In this document: in pieces, positions 1 to 7,325 of the stretch
Layout: the number at the start of each line of letters is the position of its first letter
How positions within the stretch are numbered: the stretch's first letter is position 1
Source of the DNA: Hydrogenophaga sp.
Lineage (GTDB): Bacteria; Pseudomonadota; Gammaproteobacteria; Burkholderiales; Burkholderiaceae_C
Direction of reading: 5' to 3'
Length of the DNA stretch: 9,445 bases
Assembly (NCBI GenBank): GCA_025458415.1
Contig: JALOSN010000078.1
Span: 1 to 9,445 of the forward strand
Translations under genes and position numbers: made by a program
Notes under the pieces: generated by a model
Database searches by the model: none
The model's input: only the letters and a program-made list of their open reading frames with translations
What the model was told of the DNA's origin: nothing

Positions 1-1
1 C

Positions 2-1516
2 AGCGCCGAGATCGCGCAGGCCCTGCTGCCCCGGGTCACGCAGGCACCACGCCGTGTGCTGGGTTGCTGGCTGGGCGACACGGCGGTGGCCGAGGCGCGC
101 CAGCACTTCCGCAACGCCGGCGTACCCGACTTCGACACACCCGAACAGGCGGTGCGCGCCTTCGGTTTCCTGCGGACCTACCGCCTGCACCAGGAGGAGC
201 TGCTGCAGACCCCGCCCGCCCATGGAGGAGCCCCCGAGGCAGACCTGCCGCGCATCCGGCGCATCGTCGAGCACGCGTTGTCGCAGGGGCGCGAGCTGCT
301 GACCGAACCCGAAGCCAAGGACCTGCTGGACGCCGCCGGCCTGCCCGTGGTGCCCACCGTGACCGCCGGCCGCGACGTGACGGAAGCCGAAGCAGCGGCC
401 GAGTCGCTGGGCTACCCGGTGGTGGTGAAGATCCTGTCCGAAGACATCTCGCACAAGTCGGACGTGGGCGGTGTGCGCCTGAATATCGGCAGCCGTGCCG
501 AGCTGCAGCAGACCTGCCTGGGCATGCTGGAACGGGTGCGCCAGCTGCGCCCCGATGCGCAGGTGCAGGGCTTCACGGTGCAGCCCATGGTGCGCAAGAA
601 GCACGCGCACGAGCTGATCGTGGGGGCCAGCGTCGACCCGGTGTTCGGCCCGGTCGTCCTGTTCGGCGCCGGGGGCACGGCGGTCGAGGTGCTGGCCGAT
701 CGCGCGCTGTCGCTGCCGCCGCTGAACCGGCCGCTGGCGCTGGCGCAGATCGCACGCACCCGCATCGCGCGTCTGCTGCGCGGCTACCGGGACGAGCCGG
801 CGGCGGACATCGACGCCGTGGCCGACACCCTGGTGGCGATCTCGCGCCTGCTGGCCCAGGTGCCGGAGATCGCCGAGCTCGACATCAACCCGTTGCTGAC
901 CAACCACGAAGGTGCGGTGGCGCTCGACGCCCGGGTGCGGGTGTCGGCCAGCCGGCCCGCCGGCGCCGCGCACTTTGCCATCCAGCCCTATCCGGAACAC
1001 CTGATCGAAAGCTGGGTCTGGAAGGACCAGGCGCTGACCCTGCGACCGATCCGGCCGGAAGACGAGCCGCAGCACCGGGCTTTCCTGGAGCGGCTGGACC
1101 CGGAAGACATCCGCCTGCGCGTTTTCTACAGCCGGCGCAGCATCGAGCACAGCGAACTGGCACGGCTGACACAGATCGACTATGCGCGCGAGATGGCCTT
1201 CATCGCCACCCGGCCGACCGGTGATGGCGGCGAGGAAACCCTGGGCGCGGTGCGAGCCCTGGTCGACCCCGACAACGACACCGCGGAGTTCGGGGTGATC
1301 GTGCGCTCGGACCTCAAGGGCAGCGGCCTGGGTCACCGGCTGATGAGCAAGATGATTGCCCACCTGCGGCAGCGCGGCACGCGCCGGCTGGTGGGTACCG
1401 TGCTGCGGGTGAACACCGGCATGCTGGAACTTGCACGCGCGCTCGGGTTCCAAGAAGGCCCGAACCCCGCCGATCCACAGGACCGCGAAACCCGCTTCGT
1501 CGCACTGGACCTGTGA
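2..1516 (+). CDS. PatZ-like acyl-CoA synthetase (ADP-forming)/GNAT protein acetyltransferase, 5' truncated by window
   Basis: The reading frame is already open at base 2 and runs for 504 codons, so the true start lies outside the window; the GTG near base 56 is internal. Residues about 1-65 are the end of a CoA-ligase domain. Residues about 75-310 are the ATP-grasp domain, with a VVK lysine at 143, SHKSDVGGV carrying His151, and an FGAGGTAVEVLAD segment. Residues about 342-504 are a GNAT domain opening LTLRPIRPED, with the acetyl-CoA loop DLKGSGLG at 437-444. This order matches E. coli PatZ/YfiQ (886 aa), a cytoplasmic lysine acetyltransferase that inactivates acetyl-CoA synthetase. The fragment is therefore a bit over half of the protein. 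Whether the ligase part is catalytic cannot be judged, because its N-terminal CoA-binding half is missing. Substrates are inferred. It is followed after 21 bases by the dioxygenase gene. Confidence 0.9.
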   Translation, partial: SAEIAQALLPRVTQAPRRVLGCWLGDTAVAEARQHFRNAGVPDFDTPEQAVRAFGFLRTYRLHQEELLQTPPAHGGAPEADLPRIRRIVEHALSQGRELLTEPEAKDLLDAAGLPVVPTVTAGRDVTEAEAAAESLGYPVVVKILSEDISHKSDVGGVRLNIGSRAELQQTCLGMLERVRQLRPDAQVQGFTVQPMVRKKHAHELIVGASVDPVFGPVVLFGAGGTAVEVLADRALSLPPLNRPLALAQIARTRIARLLRGYRDEPAADIDAVADTLVAISRLLAQVPEIAELDINPLLTNHEGAVALDARVRVSASRPAGAAHFAIQPYPEHLIESWVWKDQALTLRPIRPEDEPQHRAFLERLDPEDIRLRVFYSRRSIEHSELARLTQIDYAREMAFIATRPTGDGGEETLGAVRALVDPDNDTAEFGVIVRSDLKGSGLGHRLMSKMIAHLRQRGTRRLVGTVLRVNTGMLELARALGFQEGPNPADPQDRETRFVALDL

Positions 1517-1524
1517 TGTCCCTC

Positions 1525-1530
1525 AGGAAA
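1525..1530 (+). promoter_or_regulatory. ribosome binding site of the dioxygenase gene
   Basis: AGGAAA lies 7 bases before the ATG at 1538, inside the 21-base gap after the preceding stop. It supports the 1538 start over the in-frame ATG at 1565 (MSRRRLLAG), although that second start would also yield a valid Tat signal. Confidence 0.6.
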
Positions 1531-1537
1531 GCCCACC

Positions 1538-2185
1538 ATGCCCGCACCCACGCTGCAACCCCTGATGTCCCGCCGCCGCCTGCTGGCCGGCACCCCCGGT
1601 ATCGCGGCCGCGCTGGCGATGCCGGCCTGGATCAGCCCGGTCAAGGCCGCCACATCGCTGCGCCCCACACCGAGTCAGACCGAGGGGCCCTTCTACCCTG
1701 TGCAGTTGCCGGCCGACAGCGACCATGACTTGCTGGTCAACGGCCCGCTGAACTACAGCCGGGGCCAGGTGGCCTGGATCGAGGGCACGGTCACCGACAC
1801 GCGGGGTACACCGGTCTCGGGTGCGGTGGTCGAGATCTGGCAATGCGACGAAAACGGCCGCTACCACCACCCCGGTGACCGGGGACAGGCCGATCCGGCC
1901 TTCCAGGGTTTCGGCCGGGTTGCCGTCGGGCGAGACGGGAGCTACCGTTTCCGGACCATGCGCCCGGCTCGCTACAGCGGGCGCACACCGCACATCCACT
2001 TCAAGGTTCGCCTGGACCGCCACGAGCTGCTGACCACCCAGCTGTACGTGCAGGGCGACCCGGGCAACGAGCGCGACTTCCTGTGGCGGCGCCTGAACGA
2101 CGCCGACCGAGCGGCCATCACGGTGCCGTTCGCACCAGGCGATAACGGCCTGCGGGCGAACTTTCCCATCGTGGTACAGGCCTGA
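1538..2185 (+). CDS. Tat-exported intradiol ring-cleavage dioxygenase
   Basis: The 215-aa protein belongs to the family of protocatechuate 3,4-dioxygenase and catechol 1,2-dioxygenase, non-haem Fe(III) enzymes that open catecholic rings between the two hydroxyl groups. The four expected iron ligands are visible: Tyr109 (GRYHH), Tyr146 (ARYSGR), His152 and His154 (TPHIHFKV). Arg149 sits three residues before the first His, like the catalytic Arg of protocatechuate dioxygenase. TPSQTEGPFYP at 44-54 is a family hallmark at the start of the domain. The N-terminus is a twin-arginine signal: SRRRLL at 11-16, a hydrophobic stretch to about 30, and a likely cleavage near VKA-A at 35-38. The folded enzyme would therefore act in the periplasm or outside the cell. 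The Tyr146-to-His152 loop is shorter than in the classical protocatechuate enzyme. The substrate is unknown. It is probably co-transcribed with the upstream PatZ-like gene. Confidence 0.9.
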   Translation: MPAPTLQPLMSRRRLLAGTPGIAAALAMPAWISPVKAATSLRPTPSQTEGPFYPVQLPADSDHDLLVNGPLNYSRGQVAWIEGTVTDTRGTPVSGAVVEIWQCDENGRYHHPGDRGQADPAFQGFGRVAVGRDGSYRFRTMRPARYSGRTPHIHFKVRLDRHELLTTQLYVQGDPGNERDFLWRRLNDADRAAITVPFAPGDNGLRANFPIVVQA

Positions 2186-2192
2186 CCATCAG

Positions 2193-2243
2193 CGCCCGCT
2201 GCCATACGGCACAGATGCCCGACCCCCGGCATGGCAGCGCGCG
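2193..2243. repeat. imperfect inverted repeat in the gap before the YdjM-family gene
   Basis: Arms 2193-2205 and 2231-2243 pair at 12 of 13 positions, with a perfect 9-bp core (CGCTGCCAT / ATGGCAGCG) and one C/C mismatch at 2196/2240. The loop is 25 bases. No T tract follows, so it is not a standard intrinsic terminator for the dioxygenase gene. It ends 18 bases before the next ATG, so an RNA hairpin here could affect initiation. It overlaps the LexA-like box at 2199-2214. Confidence 0.4.
2199..2214. promoter_or_regulatory. LexA-box-like sequence upstream of the YdjM-family gene
   Basis: CTGC-N8-ACAG matches 7 of the 8 defined bases of the proteobacterial SOS box CTGT-N8-ACAG and fully keeps the CTG-N10-CAG core. 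It ends 47 bases before the ATG at 2262. The central eight bases are GC-rich rather than the AT-rich centre preferred by LexA, which weakens the call. E. coli ydjM is a LexA-regulated gene, which makes the position suggestive. Confidence 0.25.
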
Positions 2244-2261
2244 AGCCGCTAAGCTCGGGAC

Positions 2262-3299
2262 ATGGATTCGCTGACACAGATCGCCCTGGGCTCGGCTGTG
2301 GCCGTGGCCGTGATGGGCCGGCGCACGGCCGCCTGGAAGGCCGCCCTTTGGGGTGGTGTTGCGGGCACCCTGCCGGACCTGGACGCCTTCATCGACCACG
2401 GTGACGCCATCCTGAACATGGTTCGGCACCGCGCCGAAAGCCATTCGCTCCTCTTCCTGACCCTGTTCTCGCCCTTGCTCGCCTGGGTCGTGTCGCGATT
2501 GCACGGCGGCGGAGAGCGGGGGCTCTTTCTTCGCTGGTGGCTTGCGCTGTGGCTGGTGCTGTTCACGCACCCGCTGCTCGATGCCATGACGGTCTACGGC
2601 ACCCAGCTGCTGCAACCCTTGACCGACCACCCCTTCGGGGTCGGCAGCCTGTTCATCATCGACCCGGCCTACACGTTGCCGCTGCTGGTGGGCGTGATCG
2701 CGGCGCTGGCACTCAGGAGAAACGGCCACGGACTGCGCTGGAACCACTGGGGGCTGCTGATCTCCACCGCCTACCTGGGGTGGAGTGTGGCGGCCCAGCA
2801 GGTGGCCACCCAGGTGGCCAGGGAGTCGCTGCGCGAGCAAGGCGTGCAGGCAGAACGCCTGCTGGTGACGCCGGCGCCCTTCAACACCGTGCTCTGGCGC
2901 CTGGTGGCCATCACGCCGACGCACTACCACGAGGGTTACTACAGCCTGCTCGACCCCCGTCCGGCCGTGCGCTGGACGTCACATGACCGGGGTCCCGGGC
3001 TGATCGCCCGTCATGGCCAGGCCGAACCGGTGGCCCGCATCGCCGCCTTCAGCCATGGCTTCTACCGGCTGCGCGAGACCCCTGACGGCCGCTTGCAGGT
3101 GACCGACCTGCGCATGGGACAGGACCCGGACTTCGTGTTCAATTTCGATGTCGGACCTGTCGAGGCCGTCGGCTCAGTCGCGGCCACGCAACGCTCCAGC
3201 CGTCCTGACACCGAAGCGGCGCTGGCCTGGCTGTGGCAACGCGCGCGGGGCGCCGACCTGCTGCCCCTGGGGGCCGCCCTGGCGGCGCCGCCGAACTGA
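2262..3299 (+). CDS. YdjM/DUF457-family inner-membrane metal-dependent hydrolase-like protein
   Basis: The 345-aa protein opens with MDSLTQIALGSA, the usual start of this family, which fixes the start codon even though the upstream GGGA is only 1 base from the ATG. Family motifs are PDLD at 38-41, HRxxxHS at 56-62, HPLLDAMTVYGTQL from 103, and DPAYTLPLL from 134. The conserved His/Asp residues suggest a metal site. Hydrophobic segments lie at about 63-79, 92-112, 136-151 and 163-180. A soluble C-terminal part contains FSHGFYRL and DLRMGQDPDFVFNF, as in longer members of the family. Biochemical function is not established for the family; the hydrolase label rests on sequence class only. The stop at 3297-3299 faces the CopD-like gene with a 10-base gap, too short for a separate terminator. 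A LexA-like box lies upstream. Confidence 0.85.
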   Translation: MDSLTQIALGSAVAVAVMGRRTAAWKAALWGGVAGTLPDLDAFIDHGDAILNMVRHRAESHSLLFLTLFSPLLAWVVSRLHGGGERGLFLRWWLALWLVLFTHPLLDAMTVYGTQLLQPLTDHPFGVGSLFIIDPAYTLPLLVGVIAALALRRNGHGLRWNHWGLLISTAYLGWSVAAQQVATQVARESLREQGVQAERLLVTPAPFNTVLWRLVAITPTHYHEGYYSLLDPRPAVRWTSHDRGPGLIARHGQAEPVARIAAFSHGFYRLRETPDGRLQVTDLRMGQDPDFVFNFDVGPVEAVGSVAATQRSSRPDTEAALAWLWQRARGADLLPLGAALAAPPN

Positions 3300-3309
3300 C
3301 CATGAGCTG

Positions 3310-3780
3310 TCACGCCATCAGAAGCGTGATGACGACGATGACCACCCCCAGCACCAGGTTGATGCCGACCCAGGTGCGGATCGAGGCCAGCGCGGCACCA
3401 CCGGCAGGCCAATCCTGCGCAGCAACCGCACGCGAGAGTCGCTTGAACAGGGCGAAGCGGATGTGACCGAAGATGGCCATCATGGCAATGCCCAGCACGG
3501 CCATGATGGTCCAGTCCAGGGGCATGTTGAAGGCCAGGCCGGCCTGCACGGTTTCCTTGGCCACCCGGCCCATCATCCACAGGCCGGAGGCCAGCACGAC
3601 GACGATGGACACCAGCACCGCCGAGAAGAAGCGGGCCAGTGCGTCGTGCATCAGCGGCACGCGCTGGGGTGGCGCCAGCTGCATCGCCGCCGGGCGGAGG
3701 AAGAAATGGGCAAACACCATGCCGCCGATCCAGACAATGATGGCCAGAACGTGCAGCAGCTTGAGGGTCGCGTAGATCAT
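3310..3780 (-). CDS. CopD-family small integral membrane protein
   Basis: The 156-aa protein begins MIYATLKLLHVLAIIVWIGG. I chose the ATG at 3780 because the N-terminal helix with LHVLAxxVWIGGM and LRP is the family's typical opening; the open frame runs further upstream, but only as sequence overlapping dinG in another frame. Four hydrophobic segments are visible at about 5-28, 50-72, 88-108 and 132-154. His10 and His25 lie in or next to the first helix. CopD-family proteins are inner-membrane proteins linked to copper uptake or haem-like electron transfer, but small stand-alone members like this one are mostly uncharacterised, so copper should not be assumed. The gene starts 23 bases after the dinG stop on the same strand and is probably co-transcribed with it. 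No clear Shine-Dalgarno sequence is seen. Confidence 0.75.
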   Translation of the reverse strand: MIYATLKLLHVLAIIVWIGGMVFAHFFLRPAAMQLAPPQRVPLMHDALARFFSAVLVSIVVVLASGLWMMGRVAKETVQAGLAFNMPLDWTIMAVLGIAMMAIFGHIRFALFKRLSRAVAAQDWPAGGAALASIRTWVGINLVLGVVIVVITLLMA

Positions 3781-3803
3781 ATGGGCAAGGTGGTCAGGGT
3801 TGT

Positions 3804-6103
3804 TCAGGAGTGGACGTCGACCAGCATACCGCCGGCTTCGCGCCGCTGCAGCCGGTAGGGTGGCAATCCCTTGAGCATGCGCCGGCCATACGACTGGCGC
3901 AGCAGTCGGGCGTCGTAGCAGACGACCACGGCTTCGTCGGTCTCGCTGCGCAGCGCGCGACCGGTCCACTGCAGCAGGCGCGCACCGGTGGCCGGCACCA
4001 CCAGCTCGCTGAACGGGTCGCGGCCCTGGGCCTTGAGCCAGTCGGCCCGCGCCTGACCCACCGGATCACTGGGCGAGGCAAAAGGCAGCTTGGTGATGAA
4101 CACCCATTCGCAAAGCTGACCGGGCAGGTCCAGACCCTCGCCGAAGGACTGCAGCCCGAACAGGATGGAGGCTTCCCCCGCTTCGACACGGTCGGCGTGG
4201 CGCCGCAGGAGCTGGGCGCGCGAAGCCTCGCCCTGGACCAGCACCTGTTCGCGCAACCGGCTGTGCTGGCCCCGCTCCAGCAGGTCCTGCGCGCGCTGCA
4301 TCAGCGCTTTCGAGGTGAACAGCACCAGCGCCCCGCGCCGCACCTGGGCCAGGTCGTCCATCAGCAGGTCCAGCATCTCTCGGCTGTAGGCTTCCACGTC
4401 CTTCGGGTCGTGCTGCGTCTGCACCACGACCAGCCTTCCTTGCCTGGCGTGGTCGAACGGGCTTTGCACCTCGCGCACACGCACCGCCTCGTCAAAGGCC
4501 AGGCCACTCTCATGCAGGAAATGATCGAAGCCACCACAGGTGACCAGCGAAGCCGAGGTGGCCACCGCCGCCCGCACGCGGCTCCAGAGTTGGCTGCGCA
4601 GCAGGCTGCCCGGGTTGAGCGGGCAGGCGTGGGCGCTGAGCGTCACCATGCCGTTCTGGATACCGGCTTCCAGCCACTTGGCCAGCGGCGCCTGGCCGGC
4701 CGCCGGTGCCTGCAGCCAGAGCTCGGCGGTGGCACTCATGTGCTGCAGCCGGGGGGCAAGCGCGCCGATGCGGCTGTAGAGCTGGGCACATCGCACCGCC
4801 TCGCCGGGGTTGTCACGCGCCCTGGCCTTCAGGTCGGTGGCCAGGTCTTCCAGCAGCTTGAGCAGGGCACCGGCCCGGCTGGCGATCTGGCCCACGGTGT
4901 CCAGCCAGTTGTCCGGCAAGTTCCCGCCTTCGAAGCGCTCGGTCGCCTTGGGCACGTTGAAATCGAAGCCGCTGGTGCCATCGCGACCGTTGCGCGGGCG
5001 CATGCCGCCCTGTCGACCGGACAGGGCCAACCACTCGGGCGACTCGGCCAGTCGGGCCATGGCCCGGCGTGCCAGATCGGCCTGGGCCGCCTTGAGCTCG
5101 CTGGCCAGTGTGGGCACATCCACCCCCGGCACGTGGGCGATGGCACCGGCCACGTCGCTCACCGCGCGCGGCAGCTTGTCCAGCCAGGCGCCTTGCATCA
5201 GGTCCATGCTCTCGGTGAACTGGCCCTGGGCGACACTGCCCAGGTGGTGCGCCTCGTCGAACACCAGGTAGCAGTCGGACGGATCGGGCAGCGCATGAAG
5301 GCCCAGCGTGGACAGCAACAGGTCGTGGTTGACCACAATCACCTGGGCCTGGGCCAGGCGGGCGCGCGCCTGGAAATAGCTGCAGCCCTGGTAGCTCGGG
5401 CAATGGCGCGCGGTGCAGGTGTGGCGCTCGGCCGCCACCGTCCCCCACAACCCGGGTTCAGGCGGTTCGCCCAGGCGGTCCCTGTCACCGTCCCAGTCAC
5501 CCTGGTCCAGCATCTGTCCCCATTGGCCGTAGACACGCGACCGCTCGGCCCAGGCTCGCTCCAGCGCATCGCCCCTGGCAGGTTCAGCACCCGACACCTC
5601 TGCGAACAGTTCGGCCGTGGTGGTATCGCCCCCGGTCAGTTGGTCGAGCTTGAGGCGGCAGACATAGCGCCCGCGTCCCTTGGCCAGCGCAAAGGCAAAT
5701 CCCTGCGGCAGCACCGCGGCCAGCGCCGGCAGGTCCTTGGCCATGAGCTGCTCCTGCAGGGCCACGGTGGCGGTGGAGATCATGACCCGCTTGCCCTGGG
5801 CCAGGGCCAGTGGAATGACGGTGGCCGCGTAGGCCGCCGACTTGCCCACGGCTCACCGGACTGGGGGGTGGGTACGGGCTCGCCCTTCTCCGGCCGAGGT
5901 GGCCAGTCAACGGTGCACAGCGTCTGGGCGATGTGGGCGGCCATGTCGCGCTGGCCGGCGCGGGCCCGAAAACCCGGCAGGCGTTCGACCGCGTGGTCGA
6001 ACGCGCCCAGGGCCAGCGCCTCGCGGGCCAGCGGGCCGCTGGGAGCGTCCGTGGGGTCTTCGGTCTCGGCCTGGGGCTCTGGCATGTCGGGCAGGGATGG
6101 CAT
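3804..6103 (-). pseudogene. dinG: dinG, Fe-S ATP-dependent DNA helicase, frameshifted at Walker A
   Basis: The 5' part reads from ATG 6103 (or 6085) and includes GFRARAGQRDM at residues 44-54, the Q-motif region. It ends as ...TPQSGEP near 5851. The rest of the helicase continues in a different frame from 5849 as VGKSAAY and stays open for 681 codons to 3804. That part has the iron-sulphur cysteines at 64, 145, 150 and 156 (counting from the V at 5849), with C-x4-C-x5-C spacing as in E. coli DinG. It also has DEAH at 198-201, GFDHF, SFGEGLDLPG and QWTGRALR at 627-634. A TGA at 5853-5855 blocks this frame upstream. The hydrophobic strand and the EAGTG that normally precede VGK are absent, so a deletion of 3k+1 bases (at least about 10) is inferred. 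DinG unwinds forked DNA, D-loops, R-loops and G-quadruplexes 5'-to-3'. Without the P-loop it could not hydrolyse ATP. An assembly error is possible. Confidence 0.85.
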
Positions 6104-6203
6104 TCGGGCAGCCCGTGATTGTCGCTGCAGCGGAATCCGCACCGGGGAACCCGGCCCGACACGGGGTGATCCATGTGGCCATGTTGCTGTGCACAATGAC
6201 ACC
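6104..6203. promoter_or_regulatory. divergent intergenic region between dinG and the patatin gene
   Basis: This 100-base gap must hold the promoters of both divergent genes, but no convincing -35/-10 pair is visible on either strand. It contains three short perfect dyads: CGGGC-A-GCCCG at 6105-6115, GCGGA-A-TCCGC at 6130-6140 and CCGGG-GAA-CCCGG at 6142-6154. Neither flanking gene has a clear Shine-Dalgarno sequence. Confidence 0.4.
6187..6202. promoter_or_regulatory. LexA-box-like sequence between dinG and the patatin gene
   Basis: CTGT-GCACAATG-ACAC matches 7 of the 8 defined bases of CTGT-N8-ACAG. It starts 84 bases upstream of the dinG ATG and ends one base before the patatin ATG. dinG is a known LexA target in E. 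coli. The last base of the second half-site is wrong, so this is only a candidate. Confidence 0.2.
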
Positions 6204-7298
6204 ATGACCACACACCCTTCGCCCCGCCCTGCCCGCCGTCGGAAACGGTCACCCCAGCTGATCGATCTCGCCCTGCAGGGCGGTGGCTCGCACGGCGCCT
6301 TCACCTGGGGGGTGCTGGACCGCCTGCTGCAGGACGAAACGCTGGAGATCGCCGGTGTCAGCGGCACCAGCGCGGGTGCCATGAACGCCGTGGCCCTGGC
6401 CGCCGGCCTGATGGACGGCGGCCGGGAGGGGGCACGCGAAAGCCTGGGTCGCGTCTGGCGGCGGGTGGCGCAGACGTCGCCGTTCCATGCGCTGGAGATG
6501 GGTCCGCTGGCCGGCCTGTGGGGGCCGGACAACCCATGGCTGGCCGCCTGGACCGCGCCGTGGCGCCAGGCCGCCAGTCTGCTGGGCACCCAGCTGTCAC
6601 CGTACCAACTCAACCCGCTGAACCTCAACCCGTTGCGCGATGTGCTCACGGAGACCATCGATTTCGATCGCGTCTGCGGCTGCCACAAGACGCAGCTGTT
6701 CATCGCCGCCACCCAGGTGCGAACCGGCGCGCTTCGCACCTTCCGCCAGCACGAGCTGAGCGTCGACGTGGTGCTGGCATCGGCCTGCCTGCCCCTGTTG
6801 TTCCAGGCGGTGGAGATCGACGGCGAGGCCTACTGGGACGGCGGCTATGCCGGCAACCCGACCCTGCTGCCCCTGATCAGGGAAAGCGCGGCCGACGATC
6901 TGCTGCTGGTGCAGATCAACCCCAGCCTGCGCGAGGAGCTGCCCACGCGGGCCGACGCCATCCTGGAGCGGATCAACGAAGTCACCTTCAATGCCAGCCT
7001 GCTCAAGGAAATGCGCTCGATCGCCCTGTTGCAGCAGCTGATCGTCGACGAGGGTCGGCCCGGCCACCACTACCGCAACCCGCTGTTCGCGCGCGTCCAG
7101 GCCCTCAAGGTGCACCGCGTCGAGGGCGGCGAAGCCCTGGCGGCGCTGGGCGCTGGCACCAAGACGCAGACCCAGTGGCCCTTCCTGTCCATGCTGTTCG
7201 ACCGGGGTATCGAAGCGGCAGACCGCTGGTTGCACACGAACCGGCACCACATCGGCCAGCGCAGCACGCTGGACCTGGTCCGGGCATTCGGGGTGTGA
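6204..7298 (+). CDS. patatin-like phospholipase family protein
   Basis: The 364-aa protein begins MTTHPSP with a basic stretch (RPARRRKR), then DLALQGGGSHGAF. The glycine-rich oxyanion loop is GGGSHG at 26-31, the nucleophile motif is GTSAG with Ser56, and the catalytic Asp212 lies in WDGGYAGNP. Together these are the Ser-Asp dyad of patatin-type lipid acyl hydrolases. The loop has His where many members have Arg (GGGxRG). There is no signal peptide and no membrane segment, so a cytoplasmic or membrane-peripheral enzyme is expected; the lipid substrate is unknown. The ATG at 6204 was chosen because the patatin domain starts about 20 residues later. The frame is open far upstream, but that part is antisense to dinG. 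The stop is 27 bases from the convergent kinase stop. Confidence 0.88.
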   Translation: MTTHPSPRPARRRKRSPQLIDLALQGGGSHGAFTWGVLDRLLQDETLEIAGVSGTSAGAMNAVALAAGLMDGGREGARESLGRVWRRVAQTSPFHALEMGPLAGLWGPDNPWLAAWTAPWRQAASLLGTQLSPYQLNPLNLNPLRDVLTETIDFDRVCGCHKTQLFIAATQVRTGALRTFRQHELSVDVVLASACLPLLFQAVEIDGEAYWDGGYAGNPTLLPLIRESAADDLLLVQINPSLREELPTRADAILERINEVTFNASLLKEMRSIALLQQLIVDEGRPGHHYRNPLFARVQALKVHRVEGGEALAALGAGTKTQTQWPFLSMLFDRGIEAADRWLHTNRHHIGQRSTLDLVRAFGV

Positions 7299-7325
7299 CC
7301 CAGTCGGGCCTGCCGTTCGGCACGC

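Noticed and set aside
2118..2930. A 270-codon minus-strand open frame over the YdjM-family gene
   Set aside because: It is the low-complexity antisense of a gene with clear family motifs, and it also runs into the dioxygenase gene.
3273..3286. GC hairpin at the end of the YdjM-family gene as a terminator
   Set aside because: It is a 5-6 bp stem inside the coding sequence with no following T tract; such stems are common at this GC content.
5849..5867. Programmed ribosomal frameshift in dinG
   Set aside because: Shifting frames would not restore the missing EAGTG residues of the Walker A motif.
5863..5868. Run of six G as a simple homopolymer sequencing error explaining the dinG frameshift
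   Set aside because: A TGA at 5853-5855 lies between this run and the VGKS codons in the downstream frame, and the P-loop residues would still be missing after any one-base correction here.
3810..6203. A plus-strand open frame of about 798 codons antisense to dinG, continuous in frame with the patatin gene
   Set aside because: Its translation is rich in Gln, His, Gly, Arg and Ala with no recognisable domain, as expected for the antisense of GC-rich coding sequence. The minus strand encodes clear DinG motifs over the same span. The patatin domain starts only after 6204.
7299..7325. Bidirectional terminator between the patatin and kinase genes
   Set aside because: Only a 4-bp stem (TGCC-GTTC-GGCA, 7311-7322) is present, with no T tract on either side.
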